Shown: positions 27,222 through 35,402, counted from the first letter of the stretch. The stretch: 64,000 nucleotides of DNA from Paenibacillus lutimineralis (GCF_003991425.1 NZ_CP034346.1:4811501-4875500), one strand, 5' to 3'. Translations and numbers: made by a program. The notes: generated by a model not told the origin, from the letters alone.

Positions 27222-28541
27222 TTAAATCATAGCCTTATCCTTCAAGAATGAAAAGCGATAAATTTGCCGTGGTCGTCCCTTTGGCACCTTCTCCATTCCG
27301 GCAATATCAACTAGCCCGTTATCGATCCAGAGCAGCAGCAACCTGTGGGCACTTCTGACTGTAATATCAAGCAAAGCAGCAAGCTCATGTACCGTATATT
27401 CATATTTGCTGGATTTCGCCGTATAAGACAGCAGCTTGCTCAAATAAGCGCTAGTCATTCCCGCTTCCTCCGCTTGCTTGATTAAGCCAGAGTAAGTTGG
27501 GGGCAGCACAGTCTGTATGGGATCCGACATTTCCAGCGGCCCGATCAGCGTCTGATCTTCGCGGATAATGAAGCAAGTATTCCCGCCAGCTTCCCTCGAT
27601 TTACGCAGCGCGGCCCGCGCGTTGGTTCCCGCTTCATTGGCCGAGGTTCCAAACCCCACTCCAAAGCTAAGGGAAATCCCAAAGGACTGGTTAGCATCCT
27701 TGGCCAGCGGAATCGTCTTGTAACCACCGGTTTCTCGCTCGAAGATGCCTCGCGTCGTAAAAAATAAATACTCATCGCCGCCGATCGGCGTCAGGTAGCC
27801 ATCCAGCGACTCAACATAATCCAATACCATCCGGTGGATGTCGAGCTTCAGCTTCTGCACCTCATGCTCGCTGCCGCGCTTCATCACAAGCTTCCCGAAC
27901 TCATCAACCTTGATCATGCCCACCACAATTTGCGATTCCTTCATCCGCCGTGATTCCGTAGACAGCAGCGCGCGCTCCAGGGTCACGCTCATATCCTGAT
28001 CCGATGGAACCAGCCATTCATTGGCAGCACCAGCGGCGGATAACCTGCGGGCGACCGATTCTACCCCGGTAATCGCCAGAGAGCAGGTCCCGGCGTTCAG
28101 CTGCTGTTGGTGAAAAGCAAACAGCTTGTCCGCTGAAGCATGTGCAGGACCATTGTAGAGAACGATCCTCGTCTGCTCAATACCGAGATCCTGAAGAGCG
28201 TTCATGACCATCGTCTTGGTCAGTGAATCGATGGAGATGCCGCCATCCAGACGTCCGGTCTGCTGGGCTCGAAACAGCGTCCTGTACAGCCCTGCCCCGG
28301 TCAACGGAACATAGTGCACTGGAATCGTTACATTGACTTTCTCCTTCACCTTGCGGTGCGATTGAGCGCCGAACAGAATCAGCGCCTCCACCTCTGTCAT
28401 CAGCAGCTCGGCAGCCGCGGGAATATCAACTTCGTCCTGCACGATCTTCACCACCGGCATAAACGTCGGGAACGCCTTGAGCACTTTTAGAAGCTTATCT
28501 ACAACGGGCTGAATGCCAATAATACCAATCTTGATTTGCAT
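27222..28541 (-). CDS. Transcriptional regulator with a GGDEF-like nucleotide-cyclase domain and winged helix
   Basis: A 439-residue soluble protein. The N-terminal 180 or so residues look like a Rossmann-type response/sensing domain (IGIIGIQPVVDKLL). The centre (about 205-330) resembles a GGDEF/minimal cyclase fold, with VVGMIKVDEFGK and the signature PIGGDEYLFF. The C-terminal 90 residues include a winged-helix HTH (YTVHELAALLDITVRSAHRL). The near-GGDEF signature suggests nucleotide binding or cyclase activity, but no activity can be claimed. AGAGGAGG precedes the ATG. It lies 96 bases upstream of the epimerase-family start on the same strand and is probably the operon regulator. I do not recognise a named homologue. 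Confidence 0.65.
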   Translation of the reverse strand: MQIKIGIIGIQPVVDKLLKVLKAFPTFMPVVKIVQDEVDIPAAAELLMTEVEALILFGAQSHRKVKEKVNVTIPVHYVPLTGAGLYRTLFRAQQTGRLDGGISIDSLTKTMVMNALQDLGIEQTRIVLYNGPAHASADKLFAFHQQQLNAGTCSLAITGVESVARRLSAAGAANEWLVPSDQDMSVTLERALLSTESRRMKESQIVVGMIKVDEFGKLVMKRGSEHEVQKLKLDIHRMVLDYVESLDGYLTPIGGDEYLFFTTRGIFERETGGYKTIPLAKDANQSFGISLSFGVGFGTSANEAGTNARAALRKSREAGGNTCFIIREDQTLIGPLEMSDPIQTVLPPTYSGLIKQAEEAGMTSAYLSKLLSYTAKSSKYEYTVHELAALLDITVRSAHRLLLLWIDNGLVDIAGMEKVPKGRPRQIYRFSFLKDKAMI

Positions 28542-28649
28542 GGATAAGGTTCCTCCTCTCTATGACTAAAATGAAAAGTCGAAGGGTTAAAACGCTGAGA
28601 ACTGCTTTTCTGACTGTTGGAAAATGCTCCTGCAAATCCATTTCAATCT

Positions 28650-28833
28650 CTAACGAAACTACAGATCGTTATCCTTAAAAAACAGCGATAAATTAAATCT
28701 AACGAAACTACGGATCGTTATTTGGGAGAAAAACAGGCTTTTAGCCATTCATTTACTGCAATAGCGATACCCAGTTTCGTTACAATTTTTGCAGCTATTA
28801 TCTAGCCTAAATAGCGATCCTCAGTTTCGTTAG
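28650..28833. repeat. Family 2 four-arm palindromic element, copy 1
   Basis: A 184-base element with two forward arms (28650-28672 and 28699-28721, each starting CTAACGAAACT) and two reverse arms (28760-28782 and 28810-28833, AGTTTCGTTA...). It can fold as arm 1 with 4 and arm 2 with 3. The same arrangement and spacing recur at 39166-39346 with different arm sequence. It occupies most of the 323-base gap 28542-28864, in the leader side of the regulator gene at 28541. Nothing else is seen in that gap. Confidence 0.8.
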
Positions 28834-28864
28834 AAATGGCTTTAGAAAACACTATTTGATTTGT

Positions 28865-29704
28865 TTATGAATTTTCCTTTTGAATTTTGGCCGGGTTGTT
28901 GATTTTATAGGCAACTGGGTGCTTGGTCAGCTTCTTAGCAACAATTTTGGCTTCAAAGCTAATCTTATCCCCGATGGCAAGCTCAAGCTTTTTAAGTGTC
29001 GCGCTGTGACTCGACCAGGCTTCTCCGATTTCGGTCTCTGGATCCAGAATTGCAACCGCCTCGTAGATAATTACTTCATCGTCCCGATCGGCAAAATGAT
29101 TCGGCACCGTCGTGAAATCCTGCACTGTAGCCATCATTTTCACTTTGCCTTCAGGCAGTTCAATCTTCGACTTCTTCGCTTTCTTCACTTTTTCCTTTGG
29201 CGCATAATCGGGATCCGAAATATCAATGATAGGCGGTTCGACCGCCTCAGGAGACTTGGCAGCAGATTCAGCCGTTATTGTTTCCGTATTCTGAGCTGCC
29301 GCTGCAGTCATCACTGCTTCAGAACTCTCCATGGTCTCCTCTTCCACCTGTACTTCGTTAGAGATGGATGCTTCGTCGATCTTCAACACTGCATTTTCAG
29401 GATCAGCAGCACCCGTCTCATCTGCAACCGGCTTCTGTCCATAGCTCGCCGCCTGCATCTCCTTCAAGTAAGAAGGGTGAATGCAGTGCAATTGCTTATT
29501 TTCCAGTTCAATAACTGCGGTAATTTTATCTACCATTCCAACGATATTACAGGGAAGATTCTGGCCGTATCCTTTGTAATAGAACGCCTTTGTCTTCGTG
29601 GCTTTGCCGGATACTAGTCCCCATTCCTTGCATTGCTCCAACTGTGCCGTCTCGTCCTCGAAGGCGATATAGCTTAGCGGCTCGATCACAAATTCATATC
29701 CCAT
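28865..29704 (-). CDS. Hypothetical protein, acidic linker between two small domains
   Basis: A 279-residue cytoplasmic protein that I do not recognise. Residues 1-100 are a compact beta-rich domain (VIEPLSYIAFED, YLKEMQAAS). About 105-185 is a low-complexity Glu/Ala-rich linker followed by a basic stretch (KVKKAKKSKIELPEGKVK). The last 90 residues are beta-rich with a late segment IGDKISFEAKIVAKKLT that could be an OB-like fold; this is inference. The start is set at 29704 because AAGGTGGAG lies five bases upstream; the ATGs at 29725/29722 overlap that SD. It is flanked by the cobinamide operon upstream and a repeat element downstream and looks monocistronic. Confidence 0.7.
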   Translation of the reverse strand: MGYEFVIEPLSYIAFEDETAQLEQCKEWGLVSGKATKTKAFYYKGYGQNLPCNIVGMVDKITAVIELENKQLHCIHPSYLKEMQAASYGQKPVADETGAADPENAVLKIDEASISNEVQVEEETMESSEAVMTAAAAQNTETITAESAAKSPEAVEPPIIDISDPDYAPKEKVKKAKKSKIELPEGKVKMMATVQDFTTVPNHFADRDDEVIIYEAVAILDPETEIGEAWSSHSATLKKLELAIGDKISFEAKIVAKKLTKHPVAYKINNPAKIQKENS

Positions 29705-29849
29705 TGCTTCTCCACCTTTCATCATATAAGTGATTTTATTATTTATTTTTTAACCATTCACAAGCTAGTGATACAAGACGGCAGGAATAACTTCCGGTCA
29801 TCCCGTACCTGCACCTATCTATTAGAAAGCTTCACATCGTAGTTCTTGC

Positions 29850-30821
29850 TCAGATCCAATGCCATCCGCCATTCACCCAGACCGTAATCAACGTTCCAAG
29901 CAGAACTGCCACATTCGCTGCGAAAAACATCAATCCGACCGCATGTGGGATATCTTCGCCACGAAGCTCACGAGTTTTCTCTCCCATATGAGCACGGAAC
30001 GATACGACACCATGATAAGAATTCTCTCCGCCAAGCTGAATGCCTAGAGCTCCGGCTACCGCAGCTTCCGGGTAGCCGCTGTTTGGACTAGGATGCTTCG
30101 GAGCATCACGCCGTACAGCGCGGACAGCCCCCTTCACATCAAGCCTCATCATCCAAGCCCCAAGGAACAGCAGCAAGGCTGTTATACGCGCCGGAATATA
30201 ATTCGCGACATCGTCCAGCCGGGCCGAGGCCCAACCCAGATCGATATATTTGTCGTTCTTGTAGCCGACCATCGAATCCAGCGTATTCACAGCCCGGTAT
30301 GCGATAGCCAGCGGGGCGCCGCCGAGCAGGGCGAAGAACAGCGGCGACACGATCGCATCGACGATGTTCTCGGCGACCGTCTCGACGGCGCCGCGGGCGA
30401 TCTCCGGCTCGTCGAGATGGCTCGTGTCGCGCCCGACGATCATGCCAAGCGATCGTCGGGCTGCCGGGAGGTCGCCCTTGCGCAGCTGGGCGCACACCTC
30501 CATCCCGGCGTCCCGCAAGCCCTTGGAAGCGATCGTCGTCCAGATGACGATCGCCTCCGCAGCTGCGGACAGCCACGGGCTCACCTGGGCCAGCAAATAC
30601 AGCACGGCCCAGGTGAGAGCGAAGCTGCCGCCAACAACGGTCAGCGGCAGCAGCAGCCCCGCCACCCGGTAGTGGCGGGGCCTACATAGGCGGCGCAGCA
30701 GCGCCTCGACTACGGCGATCGCCTTCCCCATCCCGATGACCGGGTGGGGAAGCCATCTTGGATCGCCGAGCAGCCGGTCGAGTGCATACGCCGCCGGCAG
30801 CACCCACCACGCCGCCATCAT
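29850..30821 (-). CDS. cbiB: Adenosylcobinamide-phosphate synthase
   Basis: A 323-residue membrane protein that joins the aminopropanol (phosphate) arm to adenosylcobyric acid. Family sequence features include AYALDRLLGDPRWLPHPVIG at the N-terminus and RDTSHLDEPEIARGAVETVA in the middle; several membrane helices are visible (LTVVGGSFALTWAVLYLL). It is the last gene of the three-gene minus-strand operon, overlapping cbiZ by four bases. Positions about 30300-30800 are strikingly GC-rich compared with the rest of the window. Confidence 0.92.
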   Translation of the reverse strand: MMAAWWVLPAAYALDRLLGDPRWLPHPVIGMGKAIAVVEALLRRLCRPRHYRVAGLLLPLTVVGGSFALTWAVLYLLAQVSPWLSAAAEAIVIWTTIASKGLRDAGMEVCAQLRKGDLPAARRSLGMIVGRDTSHLDEPEIARGAVETVAENIVDAIVSPLFFALLGGAPLAIAYRAVNTLDSMVGYKNDKYIDLGWASARLDDVANYIPARITALLLFLGAWMMRLDVKGAVRAVRRDAPKHPSPNSGYPEAAVAGALGIQLGGENSYHGVVSFRAHMGEKTRELRGEDIPHAVGLMFFAANVAVLLGTLITVWVNGGWHWI

Positions 30822-31546
30822 CGACGCTCACCCGCTGCAGCGCACAGCGACTCGCCCACGGCGGCGTACACCAGGCGGCCTACCGTGCCGCCCAGATCGG
30901 TCGCGGTCCCGGCATAGGCATGCAGCAGCGGCCAATCGGCCCGCTGACTGGCGCCGAGCACGACCGCGTCTGTCGTGGTGCCGGTGGCCGCAAGTCCATT
31001 CTCGGCATCAAGCACGCCGAGGTCCTGCAGCGCTGCGGTCTTGGCCTCCGTCGCCGTGATGACGGCGTTCACCAGCGCTGCATCCGTCATCCTGCCGTCT
31101 ACCGCTAGCAGGATGTTGATCGTCCCCGGCGTCCAAAGCGCCGGGAACGTCGTCCGCTGAACTCCCGCCCGTGCGGAGTTCGAAGCCCCCGCCGTTGCGC
31201 AGCAGAACACGGCGTAATCATTGGTGCGCTCCTCGGCAACCGCCGCGTAGCGCAGCCTCACCGCCGTCAGCAACCCGGCGGTCTCCTGCTCCGGTAAATC
31301 CCACTCCTGCAGCAATTGCCGAATATCATTCTCCGGCTCATCGCAGCGATAATGCTTGTCCACATATATATTCACGACTTGGCGAAGCTTGCGCATACCG
31401 CCTCCGTAGACAGCACTGCTAACTCCATGGAGCGAAGTCGGGGGCGTTAGCAACAAATGGCGCTCCTTCCGCAGCAGCTTCAGTCCCGGCCAAGCCTCCG
31501 ATTCATAGAGCCCCTGCTCGACTCCATCTATAAATGGCAATGTCAT
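30818..31546 (-). CDS. cbiZ: Adenosylcobinamide amidohydrolase
   Basis: A 242-residue enzyme that removes the aminopropanol side chain from scavenged cobinamide to give cobyric acid. Family motifs are CATAGASNSARAG, GTINILLAVDG, EAKTAALQDL and ATGTTTDAVVLG. With CbiB and CobD beside it, the operon would cut off and rebuild the nucleotide-loop arm of salvaged corrinoids. The ATG overlaps the preceding stop by four bases, and cbiB overlaps its own stop by four. Confidence 0.92.
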   Translation of the reverse strand: MTLPFIDGVEQGLYESEAWPGLKLLRKERHLLLTPPTSLHGVSSAVYGGGMRKLRQVVNIYVDKHYRCDEPENDIRQLLQEWDLPEQETAGLLTAVRLRYAAVAEERTNDYAVFCCATAGASNSARAGVQRTTFPALWTPGTINILLAVDGRMTDAALVNAVITATEAKTAALQDLGVLDAENGLAATGTTTDAVVLGASQRADWPLLHAYAGTATDLGGTVGRLVYAAVGESLCAAAGERR

Positions 31547-32640
31547 CTTGTCTTCCCCCCCAGCACAACGCTCAATTCCGTGAGCAGTCTCCGGCTCTCA
31601 TATTCTCCTTTGACTGCAATCCGGATATCGCGCTCACCAAGCCCTGCATACATCGCACAGCTACGAACCAGCACTCCGCGCTTTCCAAGCTCAGTTTGAA
31701 CCTCAGCTGCTGTCCAGCCTTCAGGTAGACGGACAAGCATGAAGTTCGCCTCTCCTGGCCACGTTTCGCAGCCGAGCTCTTGCAAGGCAGCATGCAGCAG
31801 CTTACGTTGCTCCATAATGATGACAATGGTCGCCTGCTCATAGGCCTCATCCGCCTGTAGACACACCTCTCCGGCGGCCAGAGCCAACGAATTGACGCTC
31901 CAGGTTACCTGCTTGCCACGCATCCTAGCTGCAAGCTCCGGTGAAGCGATCGCAAAGCCAAGTCTTAGCCCAGGAATCGCATAAAATTTCGTCATCGAAC
32001 GGATGAGTACAAGTTGGCTATACTTTGTCAGCTCTGGCAGCAGCGACTGTCTCTGCTGTTCGGGTATGAAGTCAACAAAAGCTTCGTCAACAATCAAATA
32101 AGTACCGCTCCGTTCGGCAATATCCGCAAATCTGCGTAGTTCATCAAGCGGATACTGCACGCCGTTCGGATTGTTGGGTTGTCCCAGAAATACAAGATCC
32201 GTCTCGATAATCAAGCGTTCAACGTCCTGTGGCTCCGCCCGAAAGGCTCTCTTCGCCGACCCGGACACTGAGCTGACCTGTGCGCCGAACTGTTCAGCCA
32301 GTGTCCGATACTCCGAGAAGCATGGCTCAATGATGCCCACCTTCGTTGGAGATAGGGCTAACAGGGCCAGTGCCATATTCTCCGCAGCGCCATTACCGAT
32401 CACAAGACAGCCCGGTTCCACGGCATAACGCTGGCTTAACAAGGATACCAAGCGACGATGACCAGGATCCGGATACTTTACAATTTCCGGTAGAACCTCC
32501 TGCAATTTATCCAGTAAGCCGGGCGGCGGACCAAGCGGATTAATATTGGCGCTCAAATCCATCATCTGCCCCGGGGCAATTCCGTAACGTTCTGCGGCGG
32601 TCTGTAAATCTCCGCCATGTCCGTACACTTCCAGCAACAT
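31543..32640 (-). CDS. cobD: L-threonine-O-3-phosphate decarboxylase (CobD type)
   Basis: A 365-residue PLP enzyme of aminotransferase fold I that makes aminopropanol phosphate for the cobamide lower loop. VYGHGGDLQ and MDLSANINPLGPP are typical N-terminal segments; the PLP lysine is in IRSMTKFYAIPGLR. It could be confused with HisC, but the neighbours cbiZ and cbiB settle the role. The ATG at 32640 is chosen; the longer frame to 32676 would use an unsupported TTG. No cobalamin riboswitch was recognised upstream. Confidence 0.88.
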   Translation of the reverse strand: MLLEVYGHGGDLQTAAERYGIAPGQMMDLSANINPLGPPPGLLDKLQEVLPEIVKYPDPGHRRLVSLLSQRYAVEPGCLVIGNGAAENMALALLALSPTKVGIIEPCFSEYRTLAEQFGAQVSSVSGSAKRAFRAEPQDVERLIIETDLVFLGQPNNPNGVQYPLDELRRFADIAERSGTYLIVDEAFVDFIPEQQRQSLLPELTKYSQLVLIRSMTKFYAIPGLRLGFAIASPELAARMRGKQVTWSVNSLALAAGEVCLQADEAYEQATIVIIMEQRKLLHAALQELGCETWPGEANFMLVRLPEGWTAAEVQTELGKRGVLVRSCAMYAGLGERDIRIAVKGEYESRRLLTELSVVLGGKTR

Positions 32641-32711
32641 ATTACTACTCTCTTCCTCTCTTTCAGAAAGGTTCAACAGGTTTGAACTGCTCTCAGGTAT
32701 GATTAAATATG

Positions 32712-32717
32712 ATTATA
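32712..32717 (-). promoter_or_regulatory. Extended -10 promoter for the cobD-cbiZ-cbiB operon
   Basis: TATAAT on the minus strand (32717-32712), preceded by TGG (an extended -10), lies 71 bases before the cobD start. The -35 region is weak. The rest of the 348-base gap 32641-32988 shows no riboswitch, RNA gene or repeat that I can recognise; the lipoate ligase promoter must lie near 32910-32940 (possible TACAAT at 32932-32937). Confidence 0.5.
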
Positions 32718-32988
32718 CCATTATGAAGATATGCTCTGACTCTCGTCAATCGTCAGCCCTAAATAATTGCTGCTGTTTTTCACACTTATTCACTTCTAGA
32801 CACAACACGCTTTATCACGTTTTACATACGGCAAGATGGCGTAACTCCTCCGGCCAACGGGTCGACGAAGGATTACATGCATTTTCCATGAATAAATGAC
32901 AACGATACTTTGGTTTGACTTGCAATTGGTTTACAATAGAAGTGAATATACAAAGAATACATCTTACAGGCAATGGAGGCTGAATCAT

Positions 32989-33993
32989 ATGCTGTTTATT
33001 GATAATCAAGGAATTAACGATCCATCGATTAACCTCGCTATTGAAGAATATACATTAAGGCATCTTCCACTGGAGGACGACAGTTATTTGTTGTTCTATA
33101 TCAATGCCCCATCGATCATCATCGGCAAGCATCAGAATACGATCGAAGAGATCAATCAGGAATACTGCAAGGAGAACGGAGTTCAAGTCGTTCGTCGTCT
33201 ATCGGGAGGCGGTGCAGTCTATCATGATCTCGGCAACCTTAACTTCAGCTTCATTACGAAGGATGACGGTGATTCATTCCACAATTTCCGCAAATTCACA
33301 CAGCCAGTTGTTGAAGCTCTGAAATCAATGGGCGTTAATGCCGAGCTGTCGGGACGGAACGATCTTCAGGTCGGGGAGCAGAAAATATCCGGCAATGCCC
33401 AATTCTCCACACGCGGACGGATGTTCAGCCACGGTACACTGATGTTCAACTCCAATTTGGATAATGTCCAAGCCTCCTTGAAGGCCAATCCAGAGAAATT
33501 TAAATCCAAGAGTACTAAATCGGTGCGCAGCCGTGTTGCCAATATTAGCGACTTCATGGATCACAAAATGACGATTGAGGAATTCCGTGCGGAATTGCTG
33601 CGTCATATTTTCGGAATGGAAGCAGATCAAGTGCCGCAATACAAATTGACTGAAGCCGATTGGGCAAAAATCAATGAAATTTCACAGCAGCGCTATAAGA
33701 ACTGGGACTGGAACTATGGTCTGTCCCCAGCCAGCAATGTGAAGCATGCCAAGAAGTTCCCTGCAGGCATTATTGACCTGCGTATGGACATCGAAGAGGG
33801 GCATATTCGCAACATTAAAATCTACGGTGACTTCTTCGGCGTCGGAGATGTCGTTGATATCGAGGACAAGCTTAGAGGCATCCGCTACGAAGAAGGCGCG
33901 GTCCGTGAAGCACTTGCAGATATCGATGTAAAATACTATTTCGGCAACATCGACAAGGATGAATTTATCGGTCTGGTGTTCCTGGAAGAATAG
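32989..33993 (+). CDS. lplJ: Lipoate--protein ligase
   Basis: A 334-residue cytosolic enzyme that activates free lipoate with ATP and attaches it to E2/GcvH lysines. The biotin/lipoate ligase fold is shown by RRLSGGGAVYHDLGN (about 72-86), the catalytic-lysine motif GRNDLQVGEQKISGNAQ (about 122-138) and a C-terminal accessory domain. The start at 32989 has GGAGG nine bases upstream; the 31-codon extension to 32896 has no SD. It is monocistronic, ended by the hairpin at 34026-34075. The gene name follows Bacillus usage. Confidence 0.9.
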   Translation: MLFIDNQGINDPSINLAIEEYTLRHLPLEDDSYLLFYINAPSIIIGKHQNTIEEINQEYCKENGVQVVRRLSGGGAVYHDLGNLNFSFITKDDGDSFHNFRKFTQPVVEALKSMGVNAELSGRNDLQVGEQKISGNAQFSTRGRMFSHGTLMFNSNLDNVQASLKANPEKFKSKSTKSVRSRVANISDFMDHKMTIEEFRAELLRHIFGMEADQVPQYKLTEADWAKINEISQQRYKNWDWNYGLSPASNVKHAKKFPAGIIDLRMDIEEGHIRNIKIYGDFFGVGDVVDIEDKLRGIRYEEGAVREALADIDVKYYFGNIDKDEFIGLVFLEE

Positions 33994-34025
33994 TACCTGG
34001 AAAATATATTATTATGTATGCATCT

Positions 34026-34075
34026 GCCCAGACACGGGAGCTTTCTTCAAGCTTTCTTGTCCGGGCTTTTATTTT
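34026..34075 (+). terminator. Intrinsic terminator of lipoate ligase gene
   Basis: GCCC.GACA pairs with TGTC.GGGC (one internal mismatch), with inner GAGCTT/AAGCTT, followed by TTTTATTTT. It starts 32 bases after the stop codon. Confidence 0.7.
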
Positions 34076-34275
34076 CAACTCGCGTCAATGCAACTCGTCA
34101 ACAAAATTTGCACCCATGCTCCTCTGCATTTAACTCTCCAACCTTAAGCTTTCTCCATCCAATTAGTCGAACCGTGGCTTATCTACATTTCTTCTATAGC
34201 TATCTATTGGCCCTATCAAGATTCGATAGTCTCTCATATGATGCATTATCTTAACGAAAAGAGGTGAGCTATTAT

Positions 34276-34494
34276 ATGAGCTGCAAAACACAAGAATCGC
34301 TGCACGACAGGGCGCAGCGGCTCTTGAATCAAGAAGCTCTTATCGTATTAGGAGATGACCGCGAGCTCGAGGGCGTTATTTTATTTATGTCCAGCAGTTG
34401 TCTTGTGCTCCGCGTTTGCAGCGACGAAGTGCATCTCCGCGTAAAGATTCCATTCTGCAAAATCCGTGAGATTTTCCCTGGTGGTGGTGAATAA
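34276..34494 (+). CDS. Small hypothetical protein, LSm-like beta pattern
   Basis: A 72-residue protein. A short N-terminal helix (HDRAQRLLNQEALIVL) is followed by an alternating beta pattern (ELEGVILFMSSSCLVLRV, then LRVKIPFCKIREIF) that resembles small LSm/DUF2642-type folds; the family assignment is inference. AAGAGG lies eleven bases before the ATG at 34276; the GTG at 34264 touches the SD and is rejected. It stands alone between two terminators, so it probably has its own promoter. It contains three cysteines. Confidence 0.55.
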   Translation: MSCKTQESLHDRAQRLLNQEALIVLGDDRELEGVILFMSSSCLVLRVCSDEVHLRVKIPFCKIREIFPGGGE

Positions 34495-34588
34495 TTAACG
34501 GATGTAGCAACGTTGCCAAACTGTGGATTCCTCCCTTTTCCACAAGGATTGTTGACACCGCCGTCAACTTCGCTCTGACATAGAAACA

Positions 34589-34629
34589 AGACTGTCCTCG
34601 CCCTAAGAGATCTGGGTTCAGGACAGTCT
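34589..34629 (-). terminator. Hairpin after the ABC ATPase remnant
   Basis: AGACTGTCCT (34589-34598) pairs perfectly with AGGACAGTCT (34620-34629). On the minus strand a TTGTTTCT tract follows, so it serves the minus-strand remnant better than the plus-strand small ORF. Confidence 0.55.
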
Positions 34630-34680
34630 ACATAACCGCAATCAGTAGGAGGTAAGCCCATGCGGACGATATCCTTTCGC

Positions 34681-35250
34681 TTATGCTCCCACATATAATT
34701 CCTTAATGATACGTTCAATCGGTAGAGCATTCAGCGCCATGTCCCGGATCGTATACCGCTCGTTCACGAAGGAAATGAACTTCTGAAGCAGCATAATACT
34801 CGTATCCAGCTCCAGTTCAGCTTCAGTAAGAGAATCTTGCTTCAGTACACTGACCCCTTCGATCGCCCGCCAATCTGGGGCCAGTTCTGTCGTGAGATGT
34901 ACTGTCTTCTTCTCACCTAAAAATCCGCGCAGTGCCTGGATAGAATCATCAAATACGATCTCACCGTGGTTCACGACGATAACCCGTCGCGCCAATTGCT
35001 CAATATCCTCCAGATCATGCGTTGTCAGAATGAACGTCACACCGCGCCGATTCATCTCCAGCACAAATGAGCGAATTCTCTCCTTAGCGATCACATCCAG
35101 TCCGATCGTTGGCTCATCGAGGAAGACGACATCTGGGCGATGCAACATCGCCATAATGAACTCGCATTTCATCCTCTCTCCGAGAGACAACTGCCGGGTA
35201 GGCTTGCGAAACCAAGAACATACATTCCCGTAAATAGAAAAATTGATTAT
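34681..35250 (-). pseudogene. Truncated ABC transporter ATP-binding protein (3' remnant)
   Basis: About 180 residues matching the C-terminal half of an ABC-2-type exporter ATPase. The frame holds the signature QLSLGERMKCEF, Walker B VVFLDEPTIGLD, the H-loop FILTTHDLED and an intact C-terminus. The N-terminal half with Walker A and Q-loop is absent. Upstream, the frame loses homology within about ten residues and hits a TAA inside the inverted repeat at 35258-35291. The remnant therefore ends at a family 1 repeat element, which probably marks the deletion or insertion point. The possible TTG start at 35190 is an internal codon. It cannot bind ATP normally. Confidence 0.8.
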
Positions 35251-35257
35251 AGAGCGT

Positions 35258-35291
35258 GTTTAAAAAGTTAGACGAGGGGGACTTTTTAAAC
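35258..35291. repeat. Family 1 minimal element, copy D
   Basis: A 34-base element consisting almost only of the two ends, GTTTAAAAAGT (35258-35268) and ACTTTTTAAAC (35281-35291), matching the ends of copy A. It lies at the broken 5' edge of the ABC ATPase remnant and just upstream of the HAD gene promoter. Confidence 0.75.
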
Positions 35292-35323
35292 AACCTCTTA
35301 TATTTCTTTTTTCTGGATTGGAA

Positions 35324-35351
35324 TTGAATTATATAGTCTGAAAGGTACAAT
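35324..35351 (+). promoter_or_regulatory. Sigma-A promoter for the HAD hydrolase
   Basis: TTGAAT (35324-35329), a 16-base spacer and TACAAT (35346-35351), 51 bases before the start codon. Confidence 0.55.
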
Positions 35352-35402
35352 AGAGGTAGTCAAGCTATCGATAGATAAAGAAACCATCAAAGGAGAGGGA
35401 GC

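Noticed and set aside
28880..29617. 245-codon ORF on plus, antisense to the unknown protein gene
   Set aside because: Its translation is rich in Arg/His/Cys with no domain pattern, there is no good SD, and the minus-strand frame has an SD and coherent domains.
30093..30689. 198-codon ORF on plus inside cbiB
   Set aside because: It comes from high GC content with few stop codons; cbiB on minus has all family motifs.
32641..32988. Cobalamin riboswitch before cobD
   Set aside because: I looked for a B12-box-like conserved core and the usual stem order on the minus strand and did not find it.
35190..35190. TTG at 35190 as a genuine start for a short ATPase
   Set aside because: The codon lies inside the conserved QLSLGER signature, so a protein starting there would lack Walker A; truncation is the simpler reading.
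35258..35291. Copy D as a simple terminator
   Set aside because: The hairpin could end transcription, but its arms match the ends of family 1 copy A base for base, so a repeat remnant explains it better.
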